From Spirochaetaceae bacterium (lineage in GTDB: Bacteria > Spirochaetota > Spirochaetia > Treponematales > Breznakiellaceae): a DNA stretch of 31,086 nt. How positions within the stretch are numbered: the stretch's first letter is position 1; every line of letters starts with the position of its first letter. The DNA is taken from contig JAITCP010000107.1 of the NCBI GenBank assembly GCA_031283025.1, forward strand, positions 1 through 31,086, written 5' to 3'. The translations under genes and the position numbers were made by a program. Shown here in pieces: positions 1-7,360 of the stretch. A model generated the notes under the pieces. That model made no database searches. It was not told the DNA's origin and saw only the letters and a program-made list of their open reading frames with translations.

Positions 1-1
1 T

Positions 2-139
2 GAAGCCAGAGGCGAGGTAAGAGGTGAGGCCAGAGGCATGGAAAAAGTAGCGCGTAATGCCCTTGCACAGGGTGCTTCGCCTGAGTTTGTACAGAAAATC
101 ACTGGGCTTGATATTCAAACTATTACCGGTTATAAATAA
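2..139 (+). CDS. C-terminal tail of an Rpn-family (PD-(D/E)XK) nuclease/transposase-like protein, partial
   Basis: An open frame enters from the left edge and ends at TAA 137-139. It gives 45 residues: a Glu-Ala-Arg-Gly-rich repeat (EARGEVRGEARG), then a short helical tail (EKVARNALAQGASPEFVQKITGLD). This charged repeat followed by an 'A..G.S.E.V..ITGLD' tail is typical of the C-terminus of Rpn-family recombination-promoting nucleases (PDDEXK_2 transposase-like proteins), which are abundant in treponemes. The catalytic domain lies outside the window, so activity and completeness cannot be judged. A palindrome begins 4 bases after the stop and may terminate transcription. The family call rests only on the tail. 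Confidence 0.6.
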   Translation, partial: EARGEVRGEARGMEKVARNALAQGASPEFVQKITGLDIQTITGYK

Positions 140-143
140 TTGA

Positions 144-173
144 GTTGTTCAAAAACTTCAGTTTTTGAACAAC
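144..173. repeat. Palindrome 1 (14-bp perfect stem, TC loop)
   Basis: GTTGTTCAAAAACT at 144-157 and AGTTTTTGAACAAC at 160-173 are perfect reverse complements separated by TC. It starts 4 bases after the stop of the preceding gene but has no clear U-tract, so a classical intrinsic terminator is uncertain. Closely related copies lie at 14676-14703 and 30971-31001. Confidence 0.85.
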
Positions 174-191
174 TTCCTATTAAAACTGGGG

Positions 192-224
192 GTGTCCGAA
201 AAGTTAGATAACTTCTTCGGACAC
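192..224. repeat. Palindrome 2
   Basis: GTGTCCGAAAAGTT at 192-205 pairs with AACTTCTTCGGACAC at 210-224, with one bulged C at 215. The stem sequence is unrelated to palindrome 1, but the size and placement are the same style. It is the second of five consecutive hairpins. Confidence 0.8.
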
Positions 225-237
225 TGGAATAAATGCT

Positions 238-276
238 GTAATTTCATGGTTTTTCAACGAAAAAACATGAAATTAC
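238..276. repeat. Palindrome 3 (17-bp stem, CAACG loop)
   Basis: GTAATTTCATG-G-TTTTT at 238-254 pairs with AAAAA-A-CATGAAATTAC at 260-276, with a single G/A mismatch. The loop is CAACG (255-259), close to the AACCG loops of palindromes 4 and 5 and of the palindrome at 31050-31084. Confidence 0.85.
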
Positions 277-280
277 GATG

Positions 281-313
281 GCTGTTCAGGAAGCAACCGA
301 CTTCCCGGACAGC
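281..313. repeat. Palindrome 4 (13-bp stem, loop containing AACCG)
   Basis: GCTGTTCAGGAAG at 281-293 pairs with CTTCCCGGACAGC at 301-313, with one G-U pair and one A/C mismatch. The loop CAACCGA (294-300) contains AACCG. Confidence 0.8.
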
Positions 314-321
314 ACCTTAAC

Positions 322-352
322 TTGTTTAACAACCAACCGGGTTGTTAAACAA
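322..352. repeat. Palindrome 5 (13-bp perfect stem, AACCG loop)
   Basis: TTGTTTAACAACC at 322-334 and GGTTGTTAAACAA at 340-352 are perfect reverse complements around an AACCG loop (335-339). The same loop caps a completely different stem at 31050-31084. Confidence 0.85.
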
Positions 353-394
353 AGTCTAATTTTCCCGCCCCTCCTTCACTTCCTTTTTTTAACC

Positions 395-467
395 ACGGAT
401 TACACGGATACCCACGGAGTAAACTTGGTATCCGTGTAATCTGTATCAATTCGTGTTATCCGTGTTC
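395..467. repeat. ACGGATTACACGGAT-type interspersed inverted repeat
   Basis: ACGGATTACACGGATACC at 395-412 is mirrored by GGTATCCGTGTAATCTGT at 427-444 (17 of 18 pairs). A third, degenerate copy (CGTGTTATCCGTGTT) follows at about 452-467. 'ACGGATTACACGGATT' units are a known type of intergenic repeat in several bacterial phyla, with no coding function. Here the unit also supplies the last codons of the small minus-strand ORF at 446-583. Confidence 0.75.
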
Positions 468-583
468 AATGTAAGAAATCCCGCGATGAATTTTCCGGAA
501 ACATCCCTGTCTCCGGCTTCCAATAAGGTAAATGCCTTGTTTGAGACAGCAAGTTTTTCATCAAGTGTCATGGTTTGGGGCAT
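446..583 (-). CDS. Small hypothetical protein, possibly a truncated remnant
   Basis: A 45-residue minus-strand frame starts at ATG 583-581, with an AAGGAG ribosome-binding site (590-595) 6 bases upstream. It encodes a helical stretch (TLDEKLAVSNKAFTLLEAGD, then RDVSGKF) and ends at 446 inside the ACGGAT-type repeat. The good Shine-Dalgarno and protein-like N-terminus suggest a real start. The final residues (LNTDNTN) come from repeat DNA, so the original gene was probably longer and was cut by the repeat. I do not assign a function. An internal ATG at 571-569 is a possible alternative start. Confidence 0.4.
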   Translation of the reverse strand: MPQTMTLDEKLAVSNKAFTLLEAGDRDVSGKFIAGFLTLNTDNTN

Positions 584-738
584 AAATTTCTCCTTGAATT
601 AAGTATAACAAGCCATAAATACTTTCGGCAAGCGGCGGTTGTTACGCAAAAAACATTTTGAACGGATTGAGTTTTACGGGAATTTGGTTTTGCCATTACG
701 TGATTTTTTTTCCTGTTCGTGTGGTTCGCCTGCCTGCG

Positions 739-763
739 GCCTGCCTGTGGCAGACAGGCAGGC
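739..763. repeat. GC-rich hairpin in front of the leu promoter
   Basis: GCCTGCCTGT (739-748) and ACAGGCAGGC (754-763) form a perfect 10-bp stem with a 5-base loop. It lies about 45 bp upstream of the leuA -35 box, outside the predicted transcript. No T-run follows on either side. It looks like a repeat rather than an attenuator. Confidence 0.65.
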
Positions 764-806
764 TGGTGGTTGAAAATTGATTTCCATCTGCAACGGCGGC
801 CGCGCC

Positions 807-835
807 TTGTCTAAACCCGCGGAATTTTGTATAAT
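807..835 (+). promoter_or_regulatory. Sigma-70-type promoter of the leu operon
   Basis: TTGTCT (807-812), a 17-bp spacer and TATAAT (830-835) predict a start near 842. That leaves a leader of only about 20 bases before leuA, too short for a leader peptide or T-box, so control would have to act at initiation or through LeuA feedback. The leuA ribosome-binding site is TGGAG at 852-856. Confidence 0.75.
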
Positions 836-863
836 CACATAAACTCAATAATGGAGAAAACTG

Positions 864-2360
864 ATGTCCAACAGAATTATCATTTTTGACACTACTTTGC
901 GTGACGGCGAGCAATCGCCGGGATGCAGCATGAATTTACAGGAAAAATTGGAGGTTGCCGCGCAGTTGGAAAAGCTCAACGTGGATGTCATCGAAGCGGG
1001 ATTCGCCATATCGTCGCCGGGGGATTTTGAAAGCGTATCCGAAATCGCCAAAGCGGTAAAAAACGCGACGGTCGCCAGCCTTAGCCGGGCGGTTGAGCAG
1101 GATATAGACCGTGCTTATGAAGCTGTCAAACACGCGGTTCACCCGCGCATACACGTCTTTTTGGCAACCTCGCCTATCCACATGAAGTATAAACTGAAAA
1201 TGTCGGAAGACGAGGTTTTGGAAAGAGCGGGCCGCGCTGTCGCCTACGCAAAAAAATACTGCAATGATGTGGAGTTCTCCGCGGAAGACGCTTCAAGGAG
1301 CGATAAGGCGTTTTTGTCCAGGGTGTTTTCAAACGCAATCGCCAACGGGGCAACGGTTATCAACGTCCCCGATACCGTGGGGTATTTCTCGCCGGAAGAA
1401 ATGGCCGCCTATATATCTTATGTAAAGAATCATGTGGACGGCGTTGAAAAAGCGGTTATTTCCGTACATTGCCACAATGACCTGGGGCTTGCCGTTAGTA
1501 ACACGCTTGCCTCCATTAAAGCCGGGGCGACGCAAGTGGAGTGTACCATAAACGGGATAGGCGAACGCGCTGGCAACACCTCGCTTGAAGAAGTCGTTAT
1601 GAATTTGCGGACGCGCAAGGATTATTACAACGCGGAATGCGGGATAGACACACGGCAGATTTACCATTCAAGCAAATTGATTCAAACCATTACCGGCGTT
1701 CCGGTTGCCCCAAGCAAGGCGATAGTCGGGGATAACGCTTTTGCCCATGAAGCGGGAATCCACCAGCACGGTGTACTGGCGGAGCGCACCACTTACGAGA
1801 TTATGTCGCCGCAGGATATAGGCATCCCCCAAAACAAAATGGTTCTTGGCAAACATTCCGGCAGGCACGCTTTTAGCGAAAGGCTTACTGAGCTTGGGTA
1901 CAGCCTGAACACACAGGAAATTGACGACGCGTTCGCCAGATTCAAAGTTTTGGCGGACAAGAAAAAGGTGATTTCAGACGGCGATTTGGACGCGCTTGCC
2001 GTTATGAAGCTGGAACCGGCCAATCAGCACTATAAACTGGACAACTTTGTCATAAACAGCGGAAGCAAAATAACGGCGACAGCGACAATCAGTCTGAAAG
2101 TGGACGATGAAATTATTGAACAGGTCTCCTGCGGCGACGGCCCCATTGACGCGGCGTATAAGGCAATCGACAGCATCCTTGATAAAAAGATTCAACTTGA
2201 CGATTATTCCATCCGCGCGGCAACGGAAGGCGAAGACGCGCTGGGAGAAGTCATAGTCAAACTTACCATGGATGATAAAAAGACTGTCGGCAGGGCCGTC
2301 AGTACCGACATTATCGAAGCCAGCATATTGGCTTATTTGAACGGAGTTAATAAATTATAA
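864..2360 (+). CDS. leuA: 2-isopropylmalate synthase
   Basis: This enzyme condenses acetyl-CoA with 2-oxoisovalerate to 2-isopropylmalate, the committed step of leucine synthesis in the cytoplasm. The 498-residue protein has the HMGL-like TIM barrel at about 4-275, opening with FDTTLRDGEQSPG (residues 8-20) and carrying the metal-binding HCHND at 202-206 and NGIGERAGN. A linker follows (HEAGIHQHGVL), then the C-terminal LeuA regulatory domain at about 370-498, which normally mediates leucine feedback inhibition. The length fits bacterial type-1 LeuA, and the intact regulatory domain argues against a citramalate synthase. Start ATG 864 has TGGAG 7 bases upstream. It leads a tight leuACDB operon, with leuC starting 1 base after its stop. 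Confidence 0.93.
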   Translation: MSNRIIIFDTTLRDGEQSPGCSMNLQEKLEVAAQLEKLNVDVIEAGFAISSPGDFESVSEIAKAVKNATVASLSRAVEQDIDRAYEAVKHAVHPRIHVFLATSPIHMKYKLKMSEDEVLERAGRAVAYAKKYCNDVEFSAEDASRSDKAFLSRVFSNAIANGATVINVPDTVGYFSPEEMAAYISYVKNHVDGVEKAVISVHCHNDLGLAVSNTLASIKAGATQVECTINGIGERAGNTSLEEVVMNLRTRKDYYNAECGIDTRQIYHSSKLIQTITGVPVAPSKAIVGDNAFAHEAGIHQHGVLAERTTYEIMSPQDIGIPQNKMVLGKHSGRHAFSERLTELGYSLNTQEIDDAFARFKVLADKKKVISDGDLDALAVMKLEPANQHYKLDNFVINSGSKITATATISLKVDDEIIEQVSCGDGPIDAAYKAIDSILDKKIQLDDYSIRAATEGEDALGEVIVKLTMDDKKTVGRAVSTDIIEASILAYLNGVNKL

Positions 2361-2361
2361 A

Positions 2362-3615
2362 ATGACCATGACGCAAAAAATACTCGCGGCGCACTGCGCT
2401 CTTGATACGGTGGCGGCGGGGCAGTTAATCGAAGCAAACCTTGATATGGTGCTGGGCAATGACATAACCTCCCCCGTCGCCATCAACGAGTTTGAAAAAG
2501 CCGGCCTGAACAGCGTATTTTCAAAAGAAAAAATCGCCCTTGTTATGGATCATTTTACGCCGAACAAGGATATTAAAGCCGCCGAACAGTGCAAACAGGT
2601 ACGGGACTTTGCCCACAAGCACGGCATAGTGCATTTCTATGACGTGGGGGAAATGGGCGTAGAACACGCTCTGCTCCCCGAAAAAGGGTTAGTCAAGGCG
2701 GGAGACTGCATTATCGGCGCGGATTCGCACACCTGCACTTACGGCGCGCTGGGGGCTTTTTCCACCGGCGTGGGCAGCACGGATATGGCGGCGGGAATGG
2801 CAGCCGGCAAGGCGTGGTTCAAAGTACCGGGCGCGATACAATTACACCTGACGGGAAAACCTGGAGCGAATGTCAGCGGCAAGGATTTGATACTGCACAT
2901 CATCGGCAAAATCGGCGTTGACGGCGCGTTGTACAAGTCGATGGAATTTTCAGGCGAAGGCGTTGCAAGCCTTTCAATGGACGACCGCCTGTGCATCTCC
3001 AATATGGCGATTGAAGCTGGGGCTAAGAACGGCATTTTCCCTGTTGACGATAAGACTGTTGCGTATATGAAACAGGCGGGGGTGAGTGATTACAAGGTTT
3101 TTGAAGCAGACACAAACGCGGATTATGACGAAATTTTGATCATTGACCTCTGCGCCCTTAAACCCACCGTTGCTTTTCCGCATCTGCCGGGGAACGCCAA
3201 AACAGTTGAAGAAATCAGCGAACCGTTAAATATCGATCAGGTGGTTATAGGTTCCTGCACCAACGGGCGCTATGAAGATATGGCGGCGGCGGCGGAAATT
3301 ATGAAAGGGAAAAAAGTTGCCGCCGGAGTCCGCTGTATTGTTATCCCCGCTACTCAAAAAGTGTTTCTGGAATGTGTTAAAAACGGGCTGGCGGAAATTT
3401 TTGTCGAAGCAGGCGCTGTTTTCAGCACCCCCACCTGCGGGCCGTGCCTCGGCGGGCACATGGGGATTTTGGCGGCGGGGGAACGGGCTGTTGCCACCAC
3501 TAACCGGAACTTTGTGGGCCGCATGGGCCACACTAAGTCCGAAGTGTATCTGGCAAGCCCGTACATTGCGGCAAAAGTTGCGCTCTCCGGTTTTCTGGGA
3601 AAGGAGCTATTATGA
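2362..3615 (+). CDS. leuC: 3-isopropylmalate dehydratase large subunit
   Basis: With LeuD it isomerises 2- to 3-isopropylmalate. The 417-residue protein carries the three cysteines that ligate the [4Fe-4S] cluster: C299 (GSCTNGR), then C359 and C362 (TPTCGPCLGG). The length and the small partner LeuD match the short 'archaeal-type' homoaconitase/IPM isomerase family rather than the E. coli form (466 residues). Start ATG 2362 lies 1 base after the leuA stop, with a weak, distant GGAG at 2343-2346, so translation is probably coupled to leuA. A second ATG at 2368 is possible. The family can include homoaconitase, but the leu context decides for isopropylmalate. Confidence 0.92.
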   Translation: MTMTQKILAAHCALDTVAAGQLIEANLDMVLGNDITSPVAINEFEKAGLNSVFSKEKIALVMDHFTPNKDIKAAEQCKQVRDFAHKHGIVHFYDVGEMGVEHALLPEKGLVKAGDCIIGADSHTCTYGALGAFSTGVGSTDMAAGMAAGKAWFKVPGAIQLHLTGKPGANVSGKDLILHIIGKIGVDGALYKSMEFSGEGVASLSMDDRLCISNMAIEAGAKNGIFPVDDKTVAYMKQAGVSDYKVFEADTNADYDEILIIDLCALKPTVAFPHLPGNAKTVEEISEPLNIDQVVIGSCTNGRYEDMAAAAEIMKGKKVAAGVRCIVIPATQKVFLECVKNGLAEIFVEAGAVFSTPTCGPCLGGHMGILAAGERAVATTNRNFVGRMGHTKSEVYLASPYIAAKVALSGFLGKELL

Positions 3616-4091
3616 AATCACAAGGCACTGTGCATAAATACGGCGATAATATTGATACGGACGTTATCATTCCGGCGCGTTACCTAAATAGCTCCGACCC
3701 GGAGGAATTAAAGCTCCACTGTATGGAAGATATTGACGCGGAATTTATCAGGAAAGTACAGCCGGGCGACATTATCGTAGGCGGCAGGAATTTCGGATGC
3801 GGATCATCGCGGGAACACGCTCCCCTTGCCATTAAGGCGGCGGGCATAAGCTGCGTGGTGGCGGAAAGTTTTGCGCGGATTTTTTACCGTAACGCGATTA
3901 ATATCGGCCTTCCGATTATCGAAAGCGCCGAGGCGGCAAAGGCAATACAAAACGGCGAAAAGATAGAGATTGATTTTGATAAAGGCGAAATTAAGTCAAA
4001 AGACAAAGTGTTTGACGTTCCGGCATTCCCGGCTTTTATACAGGAAATAATCACTGCGGGCGGTTTACTAAACAGGATGGCAAAGAAATGA
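3612..4091 (+). CDS. leuD: 3-isopropylmalate dehydratase small subunit
   Basis: This is the swivel-domain partner of LeuC, completing the isomerase active site. The 159-residue protein has YGDNIDTDVIIPARYL near the N-terminus and the substrate-loop motif GGRNFGCGSSREHAP, both diagnostic. It is shorter than E. coli LeuD (201 residues), matching the short-type LeuC upstream. The start overlaps the leuC stop in an ATGA, with GGAG at 3603-3606. It overlaps leuB by 4 bases at its end, so the pair is translationally coupled. Confidence 0.93.
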   Translation: MKSQGTVHKYGDNIDTDVIIPARYLNSSDPEELKLHCMEDIDAEFIRKVQPGDIIVGGRNFGCGSSREHAPLAIKAAGISCVVAESFARIFYRNAINIGLPIIESAEAAKAIQNGEKIEIDFDKGEIKSKDKVFDVPAFPAFIQEIITAGGLLNRMAKK

Positions 4092-5167
4092 ATTTTAACA
4101 TAGCGGTTATAAAAGGCGACGGTATCGGGGACGAAATTGTAACGCAGGCAATGAAAGCTCTTGAAACCGTCGGAGCCGCCTATAATCATTCATTTGTGTT
4201 TACTCAAGTTTTAATGGGCGGATGCGCCATTGACGCAAGTGGCGTTCCTCTGCCGCAGAACACTATAGACGTATGCCTTAAATCAGACAGCGTGTTACTG
4301 GGGGCGGTTGGCGGCCCCAAATGGGATACGCTGCCGGGACATTTACGCCCGGAAGCGGGTTTATTGGGCCTGCGTTCCGTTATGGGCTTGTACGCGAATA
4401 TACGCCCCGCTGTTCTTTTTAAGCCGCTAAAAAAAGCCTGCCCCTTGCGCGCCGACATTGCGGACAGGGGTTTTGACATGGTGATAGTCCGCGAGCTGAC
4501 GGGCGGCATTTATTTTGGAGAGCGCGGCAGGCGCAGTACAGAAAACGGCGCGGAAGCCTTTGACACCGAGCGCTACAATGAAACGGAGATACGGCGCATT
4601 GCCAAAGTTGCGTTTGAAACGGCAATGACGAGAAGAAAAAAACTTATCAGCATTGACAAAGCAAACGTACTGGAAAGCAGCCGCCTTTGGCGCGAAACTG
4701 TACACAACATGGCAGGGGAATACCCGCAGGTAGAATTGAGCGATATGCTGGTAGACAATGCGGCAATGCAGTTGGTAAAAGACCCTTCACAATTTGACGT
4801 GATTGTAACAAGCAATATGTTCGGCGACATTTTGTCCGATGAATCGGCAATGATAACAGGCTCTATCGGAATGTTGTCTTCCGCCTCCCTAGGCGACACT
4901 AAACGCGGCCTGTACGAGCCTATCCACGGCAGCGCACCTGATATTGCAGGGCAAGACAAGGCAAACCCCGTTGCGACTATATTGTCAGCCGCAATGATGC
5001 TCAAGTATTCATTTGGCTTACAGAAAGAATGTGCGGCGGTTGAACACGCTGTTGATGCCGTTCTGCAAAGCGGCGCAAGAACCCCCGATATTAAAGACGC
5101 CGAAACAACCCAGGTGGTGGGGACACGGCAAATGGGCGAATTGATTTGCCGGGAAATAGGTAAATGA
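4088..5167 (+). CDS. leuB: 3-isopropylmalate dehydrogenase
   Basis: It oxidatively decarboxylates 3-isopropylmalate to 2-oxoisocaproate using NAD+, the last Leu-specific step before transamination. The 359-residue protein has the N-terminal IAVIKGDGIGDEIV, the substrate arginine/tyrosine segment RELTGGIYFGERG, and the metal-binding NMFGDILSDESAMITGS, followed by EPIHGSAPDIAGQDKANP for coenzyme binding. These distinguish LeuB from isocitrate and tartrate dehydrogenases, and the length is typical. Its ATG overlaps the leuD stop (ATGA). gatC begins 25 bases after its stop with no terminator visible between them, so leu transcripts may read into gatC. Confidence 0.94.
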   Translation: MNFNIAVIKGDGIGDEIVTQAMKALETVGAAYNHSFVFTQVLMGGCAIDASGVPLPQNTIDVCLKSDSVLLGAVGGPKWDTLPGHLRPEAGLLGLRSVMGLYANIRPAVLFKPLKKACPLRADIADRGFDMVIVRELTGGIYFGERGRRSTENGAEAFDTERYNETEIRRIAKVAFETAMTRRKKLISIDKANVLESSRLWRETVHNMAGEYPQVELSDMLVDNAAMQLVKDPSQFDVIVTSNMFGDILSDESAMITGSIGMLSSASLGDTKRGLYEPIHGSAPDIAGQDKANPVATILSAAMMLKYSFGLQKECAAVEHAVDAVLQSGARTPDIKDAETTQVVGTRQMGELICREIGK

Positions 5168-5192
5168 GCCGCCGCAATCACGGAGTATTTTC

Positions 5193-5480
5193 ATGCAAAT
5201 AGACGATAAACTGCTTGAGTATCTGGAGGAGCTATCCTGCCTGACGCTTTCAGTTGATGAAAAGGCCAAATTAACCCATGATTTGCAGGAAATTCTTGAT
5301 TATATGGCGCGGCTCGGCGAACTTGATACGGACGGCGTGGTTGAGCGCAGCCATCCGTTTGACAATGTAAATGTTTTTAGGGATGATACAGCGCGCCCTT
5401 CGTTTGACCGCGCGTTGATATTGAAAAACGCTCCGCACAGCAATGATCAAATGATCATCGCTCCCAAAACAGTCGAATGA
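5193..5480 (+). CDS. gatC: Asp-tRNA(Asn)/Glu-tRNA(Gln) amidotransferase subunit C
   Basis: GatC is the small belt-like subunit that stabilises the GatA-GatB interface in the tRNA-dependent amidotransferase. The 95-residue protein shows the typical pattern: an N-terminal helix (LEYLEELSCLTLSVDEK), then LQEILDYMARLGELDTDGV and the extended R-H-P-F...FRDD segment, ending in a tail with P and E. GGAG at 5182-5185 lies 7 bases before ATG 5193. It sits directly after leuB and is separated from gatA by about 410 bases of repeat DNA, whereas the three genes gatA-gatB-aspS are fused by overlaps. Confidence 0.9.
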   Translation: MQIDDKLLEYLEELSCLTLSVDEKAKLTHDLQEILDYMARLGELDTDGVVERSHPFDNVNVFRDDTARPSFDRALILKNAPHSNDQMIIAPKTVE

Positions 5481-5893
5481 AAAGGTTGGCGGCAGATTGA
5501 AACACCTAAATGTTTATGATACATTTTTTCCTAATAACTCCATGCAAAGGCGCAGGGGCGCGGGAGTCTGTAGGAAAAGTATTTTTTTTGAAGACCTCAC
5601 ACGGCGGCACGGGGTTCACAGAGGACACAGAGGGAAGAATAAGGTATTGTCGTATCAAATTTATTCGTATACACCACGTTTAGACTGCAAACTTCACTTC
5701 TCATACCTCTTTCCTCTCTATCCCCCGTGCGTGCTCTGTGCCTCTGTGAGAACCTCTTTTTCATGGGTTTTCCTACAGACTCCGGCGGGATACGCATTAT
5801 CAGATAATTACGCGATAAGCCCCGCTCCTTTGCGCATCTGCGTGATTAAAAGAAGCAAAGTTTTTGTTGTAACAGACTATGAGGAAAAAGGCT
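5481..5893. repeat. Nested inverted-repeat element in the gatC-gatA gap
   Basis: This gap holds no convincing gene. GGAGTCTGTAGGAAAA near 5565-5580 is mirrored by TTTTCCTACAGACTCC at 5768-5783. Inside lies a second, imperfect mirror: GGTTCACAGAGGACACAGAG (about 5614-5633) against CTCTGTGCCTCTGTGAGAACC (about 5734-5754). Outside lie remnants of a GCGCAAAGG/GCAAAGGCGCAGG-type repeat on both flanks. The whole can fold as one long arm of about 250 bases. The 136-codon + frame at 5497-5907 is a by-product of these repeats. The last bases include the gatA ribosome-binding site. Confidence 0.75.
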
Positions 5894-7360
5894 ATGGCGG
5901 TGTTTGAAAAAAGCGCGTTGGAATTGGCGGCACTCATCAAAGCGAAAAAACTCAAGGCCATTGAAGCGGTAAGCGCGTATATCGACATAATAGAAAAAAA
6001 CGACAGCCATTATAACGCATTTCTTGCGGTATCAAAAGAAAACGCTTTAACACGCGCTCAAGCAATTCAATCGCGGCTTGATTCCGGGGAGGCGCTTTCG
6101 CCGCTTGCGGGCGTGCCCATCGCCGTCAAAGATAACATTTCAACGATTGGAATCGAAACTACCTGCGCGTCTAAAATGCTTAAAGGTTACACGCCCGTGT
6201 TTAACGCGGCGGTTATCGAGAAGCTGGAGAACGCCGGAATGGTTGTCATCGGGAAACTCAACATGGACGAGTACGCGATGGGCGGCTCCAGCGAAACGGG
6301 GGCGTTCGGAGCGGTACACAACCCCTGGGATACGGCGCGTGTCGCAGGCGGTTCTTCGGGGGGCAGCGCCGCCGCCGTAGCCGCGGGAGAGATACCCATA
6401 GCGCTTGGTTCCGATACGGGCGGCAGCATACGGCAACCTTGCGCTTTTTGCGGCGTTACGGGCATCAAGCCAACCTACGGCTCCGTGTCGCGGTACGGGC
6501 TGGTCGCTTATGCGTCATCCCTTGACCAGATCGGCCCCATCGGGCAAAACATTGACGACTGCGCCGCTTTACTGTCGATCATTTCAGGGCCTGACGCGCG
6601 GGACAGCACCTGCGTAATCGAAAAGCCTTTTGAATTCGGCGAAACCAAAACCGGCATTGAAGGGGTGAAAATAGGGCTGCCCCGCAATTATTTTTCAGGC
6701 GGCATTGACGAAGAAGTAAAGCCAGCCATTCTGGCGGCGGCAAAGGAATTTGAAGCGGCGGGCGCAACTATAGAAGAATTTGAAATGCCGCTGATGGATT
6801 ATATGGTTCCCGCTTACTATATCATCGCCTGCGCCGAAGCGTCGTCAAACCTTTCACGTTATGACGGTTTGAAGTACGGTTACCGCAGCAGCAACGCCCA
6901 GTCACTTTCCGAACTGTACCGCCTTTCCCGAAGCGAGGGCTTCGGGCTGGAAGTAAAAAGAAGGATCATGCTCGGCTCGTTTGTGCTTTCATCGGGGTAC
7001 TATGACGCGTATTACAAAAAGGCATTGCAGGTACGCTCACTTATTAAAGACGCTTACAAAAATCTGTTTACTAAATATGATATGATTCTTTCTCCTGTCG
7101 CTCCCACTACGGCGTACAAGATTGGGGAAAATGTCGGCGATCCGATGAAGATGTATATGGGGGACATTTACACCATATCAATAAATCTGGCAGGGCTCCC
7201 CGCCGCGGCGCTTCCCTGCGGGTTTGACCGGGCAGGATTGCCCATCGGCTTCCAGCTTATTGGGGACGCTTTTTCGGAAAACAAACTTATCGGCGCGGCG
7301 CGGGTGTATCAAGGGCGTACTGACTACCATGAAAAAAAAACTAAGGGAACAAAAGCATGA
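5894..7360 (+). CDS. gatA: Asp-tRNA(Asn)/Glu-tRNA(Gln) amidotransferase subunit A
   Basis: GatA is the amidase subunit that releases ammonia from glutamine and channels it to GatB. From ATG 5894 the protein has 488 residues with a complete Ser-cisSer-Lys triad: K79 (AVKDNI), S154 in GGSSGGSAAA, and S178 in GSDTGGSIRQP. These numbers match the published S. aureus GatA triad exactly, supporting this start over the in-frame ATG 15 bases upstream at 5879. A GAGGAAAAAGG purine run (5881-5891) serves as ribosome-binding site. The gene ends in an ATGA overlap with gatB. The long repeat before it means transcription must pass a strong fold or start inside the gap. Confidence 0.94.
   Translation: MAVFEKSALELAALIKAKKLKAIEAVSAYIDIIEKNDSHYNAFLAVSKENALTRAQAIQSRLDSGEALSPLAGVPIAVKDNISTIGIETTCASKMLKGYTPVFNAAVIEKLENAGMVVIGKLNMDEYAMGGSSETGAFGAVHNPWDTARVAGGSSGGSAAAVAAGEIPIALGSDTGGSIRQPCAFCGVTGIKPTYGSVSRYGLVAYASSLDQIGPIGQNIDDCAALLSIISGPDARDSTCVIEKPFEFGETKTGIEGVKIGLPRNYFSGGIDEEVKPAILAAAKEFEAAGATIEEFEMPLMDYMVPAYYIIACAEASSNLSRYDGLKYGYRSSNAQSLSELYRLSRSEGFGLEVKRRIMLGSFVLSSGYYDAYYKKALQVRSLIKDAYKNLFTKYDMILSPVAPTTAYKIGENVGDPMKMYMGDIYTISINLAGLPAAALPCGFDRAGLPIGFQLIGDAFSENKLIGAARVYQGRTDYHEKKTKGTKA

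Noticed and set aside
144..352. Palindrome cluster as a CRISPR array
   Set aside because: The units are not copies of one repeat, have no spacers of uniform length, and no cas genes are present.
836..863. T-box, leader peptide or leucine attenuator before leuA
   Set aside because: The predicted transcript starts about 20 bases before leuA, too short for any of these.
4573..5181. Long minus-strand frame (202 codons) opposite leuB
   Set aside because: It lies wholly within leuB, has no family motifs, and mirrors third-position codon bias of the real gene.
5497..5907. 136-codon + frame between gatC and gatA
   Set aside because: Its sequence is made of the nested inverted repeats, it overlaps the gatA start, and the protein shows no domain-like pattern.
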